Below the pieces are notes generated by a model that was not told the origin of the DNA, did not search any database, and worked only from the letters and a program-made list of their open reading frames with translations. A stretch of 15,397 bases of DNA from Christensenella sp. UBA1224. Its GTDB lineage: Bacteria; Bacillota; Clostridia; Christensenellales; Aristaeellaceae. How positions within the stretch are numbered: the stretch's first letter is position 1; every line of letters starts with the position of its first letter. The stretch is taken from contig DBXA01000017.1 of NCBI GenBank assembly GCA_002309235.1, positions 1-15,397 on the forward strand. Reading direction: 5' to 3'. Made by a program: the position numbers and the translations under genes. This document shows, one piece after another, positions 14,801 through 15,397 of the stretch.

Positions 14801-14829
14801 TTTAATTGCAAAATGAAATCTGCTATAAT
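14801..14829 (+). promoter_or_regulatory. Extended -10 promoter of the BMP-type gene
   Basis: TGCTATAAT at 14821-14829 is a perfect extended -10 element (TGnTATAAT). A weak -35, TTTAAT, sits 17 bases upstream at 14801-14806, as is common for extended -10 promoters. Transcription would start close to 14836. Confidence 0.75.
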
Positions 14830-14852
14830 GCGGTTAAAGTGGTTCAAACCGC
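14830..14852. promoter_or_regulatory. Inverted repeat at the transcription start, candidate operator
   Basis: GCGGTT (14830-14835) and AACCGC (14847-14852) are exact reverse complements 11 bases apart, beginning at the base after the -10 box and spanning the predicted start of transcription. A repressor bound here would block the promoter. A short hairpin in the 5' end of the mRNA is the alternative. Confidence 0.45.
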
Positions 14853-14876
14853 TCAAATAAAAAGGAGGATTATCCA

Positions 14877-15397
14877 ATGAAGAAGTTTCTTGCCCTGTTG
14901 GTAGCAGTAATCCTGGCCCTGGGCTGCATGACGGTTTTCGCGGAAGAGACGGCTTACGACGACATCCCGGATGAGATGACGTCCGAAAACGGCCGCTACC
15001 CCATCGCGTTCGTCACGGACGTAGGCCAGCTGAAGGACCATTCCTTCAACGAAGGTATTTTTAACGGCGTAAAGAAGTACGGCTATGAGCACGATATCGC
15101 TTATAAGTACTATCAGCCCGCCAACGGCGATCAGGCGACCGATGACGACCGCTATCTCGCTATGAAGGCTGCCGTAGACGGCGGCGCCGAGATCGTGGTC
15201 TGCGCAGGCTTTATGGCCGGTGCCGCCATCGAGAAGGCCTCTGCCGAGTTCACAGATGTCAAGTGGGTCTATGTTGACGGCGGTGCCTTCGGTGAGAACA
15301 CCGTAGGCGTTGTCTTCAAGGAAGAGCAGTGCGGCTTCTTCGCCGGCTATGCCTGCGTGAAAGACGGCTACACCAAGCTGGGCTTCTCCGGCGGCGG
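14877..15397 (+). CDS. BMP-family ABC transporter substrate-binding protein, 3' end cut by window
   Basis: Start of a secreted binding protein of the BMP / PnrA-like family, which mostly bind nucleosides for import. After a signal peptide (MKKFLAL to about residue 22, cleavage likely after VFA) and an acidic linker, the fold opens with IAFVTDVGQLKDHSFNEG, the hallmark first strand and ligand-binding Asp/Phe-Asn stretch. Later VVCAGFMAG and VKWVYVDGG fit the same family. Only 173 codons are inside the window; the family usually has 330-400. A cysteine lies in LALGCM but does not make a standard lipobox. AAAGGAGG is eight bases before the ATG. The permease and ATPase genes expected downstream would lie beyond the window. 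Confidence 0.9.
   Translation, partial: MKKFLALLVAVILALGCMTVFAEETAYDDIPDEMTSENGRYPIAFVTDVGQLKDHSFNEGIFNGVKKYGYEHDIAYKYYQPANGDQATDDDRYLAMKAAVDGGAEIVVCAGFMAGAAIEKASAEFTDVKWVYVDGGAFGENTVGVVFKEEQCGFFAGYACVKDGYTKLGFSGG

Noticed and set aside
14674..14877. 67-codon minus-strand frame in the divergent gap before the BMP-type gene
   Set aside because: Covers both predicted promoters and the operator-like repeat; no coding signals.
1..15397. tRNA, rRNA, CRISPR repeats, insertion sequences, integrases
   Set aside because: Looked for on both strands; no cloverleaf, no regularly spaced repeats, no transposase or integrase motifs, no flanking direct repeats around the locus.

Overview
The window looks like a chromosomal stretch from a moderately GC-rich member of the Clostridia, probably a gut or rumen organism of the Christensenellales/Oscillospirales type. 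The pointers are strong AAGGAGG-type ribosome binding sites, LplB/YtcP-type sugar permeases without their own ATPase, substrate-binding proteins with the MKK(L/F)LAL type of signal peptide, and an MSM-like carbohydrate locus. This placement is an inference from style, not from a marker gene. No rRNA, tRNA, CRISPR array, transposase or phage gene was seen.

Layout. Positions 1-538 are AT-rich and have no convincing gene, but hold two strong inverted repeats. From 6938 down to 539 a tightly packed minus-strand operon reads nagA (N-acetylhexosamine-6-phosphate deacetylase), an AraC-family regulator, a sugar phosphate isomerase/epimerase, a DUF4091/GH123-like glycoside hydrolase, a family-2 amidohydrolase and a ROK sugar kinase. 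The genes overlap by 4 bases or sit a few bases apart. A 231-bp divergent control region (6939-7169) follows. It carries a promoter for each direction, a 32-bp near-perfect palindrome and three CTTTACA boxes. On the plus strand, 7170-13655, come a sugar-binding protein, two ABC permeases, a second isomerase/epimerase-type TIM barrel, a Gfo/Idh/MocA oxidoreductase and a uridine-phosphorylase-like enzyme. Next is a 373-bp gap (13656-14028) with a strong terminator-like hairpin that also buries a ribosome binding site in front of a 42-codon ORF. A minus-strand iron-sulfur flavoprotein (14029-14652) and a divergent, truncated BMP-family (nucleoside-type) binding protein (14877 to the edge) close the window.

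How the genes may work together. The two divergent operons look like one catabolic locus. An oligosaccharide or glycoside is bound outside, imported by the permease pair (with a housekeeping ATPase encoded elsewhere), and cut in the cytoplasm by the GH123-like enzyme and/or by an oxidise-and-eliminate route using the Gfo/Idh enzyme and the two TIM-barrel proteins. NagA and the ROK kinase point to an N-acetylated amino sugar as at least one product, phosphorylated and then deacetylated. The AraC protein encoded in the operon is the obvious candidate regulator of the divergent region. The exact substrate cannot be read from the sequence. The nucleoside phosphorylase at the end of the plus operon and the BMP-type binding protein further on suggest a second, nucleoside-scavenging theme.
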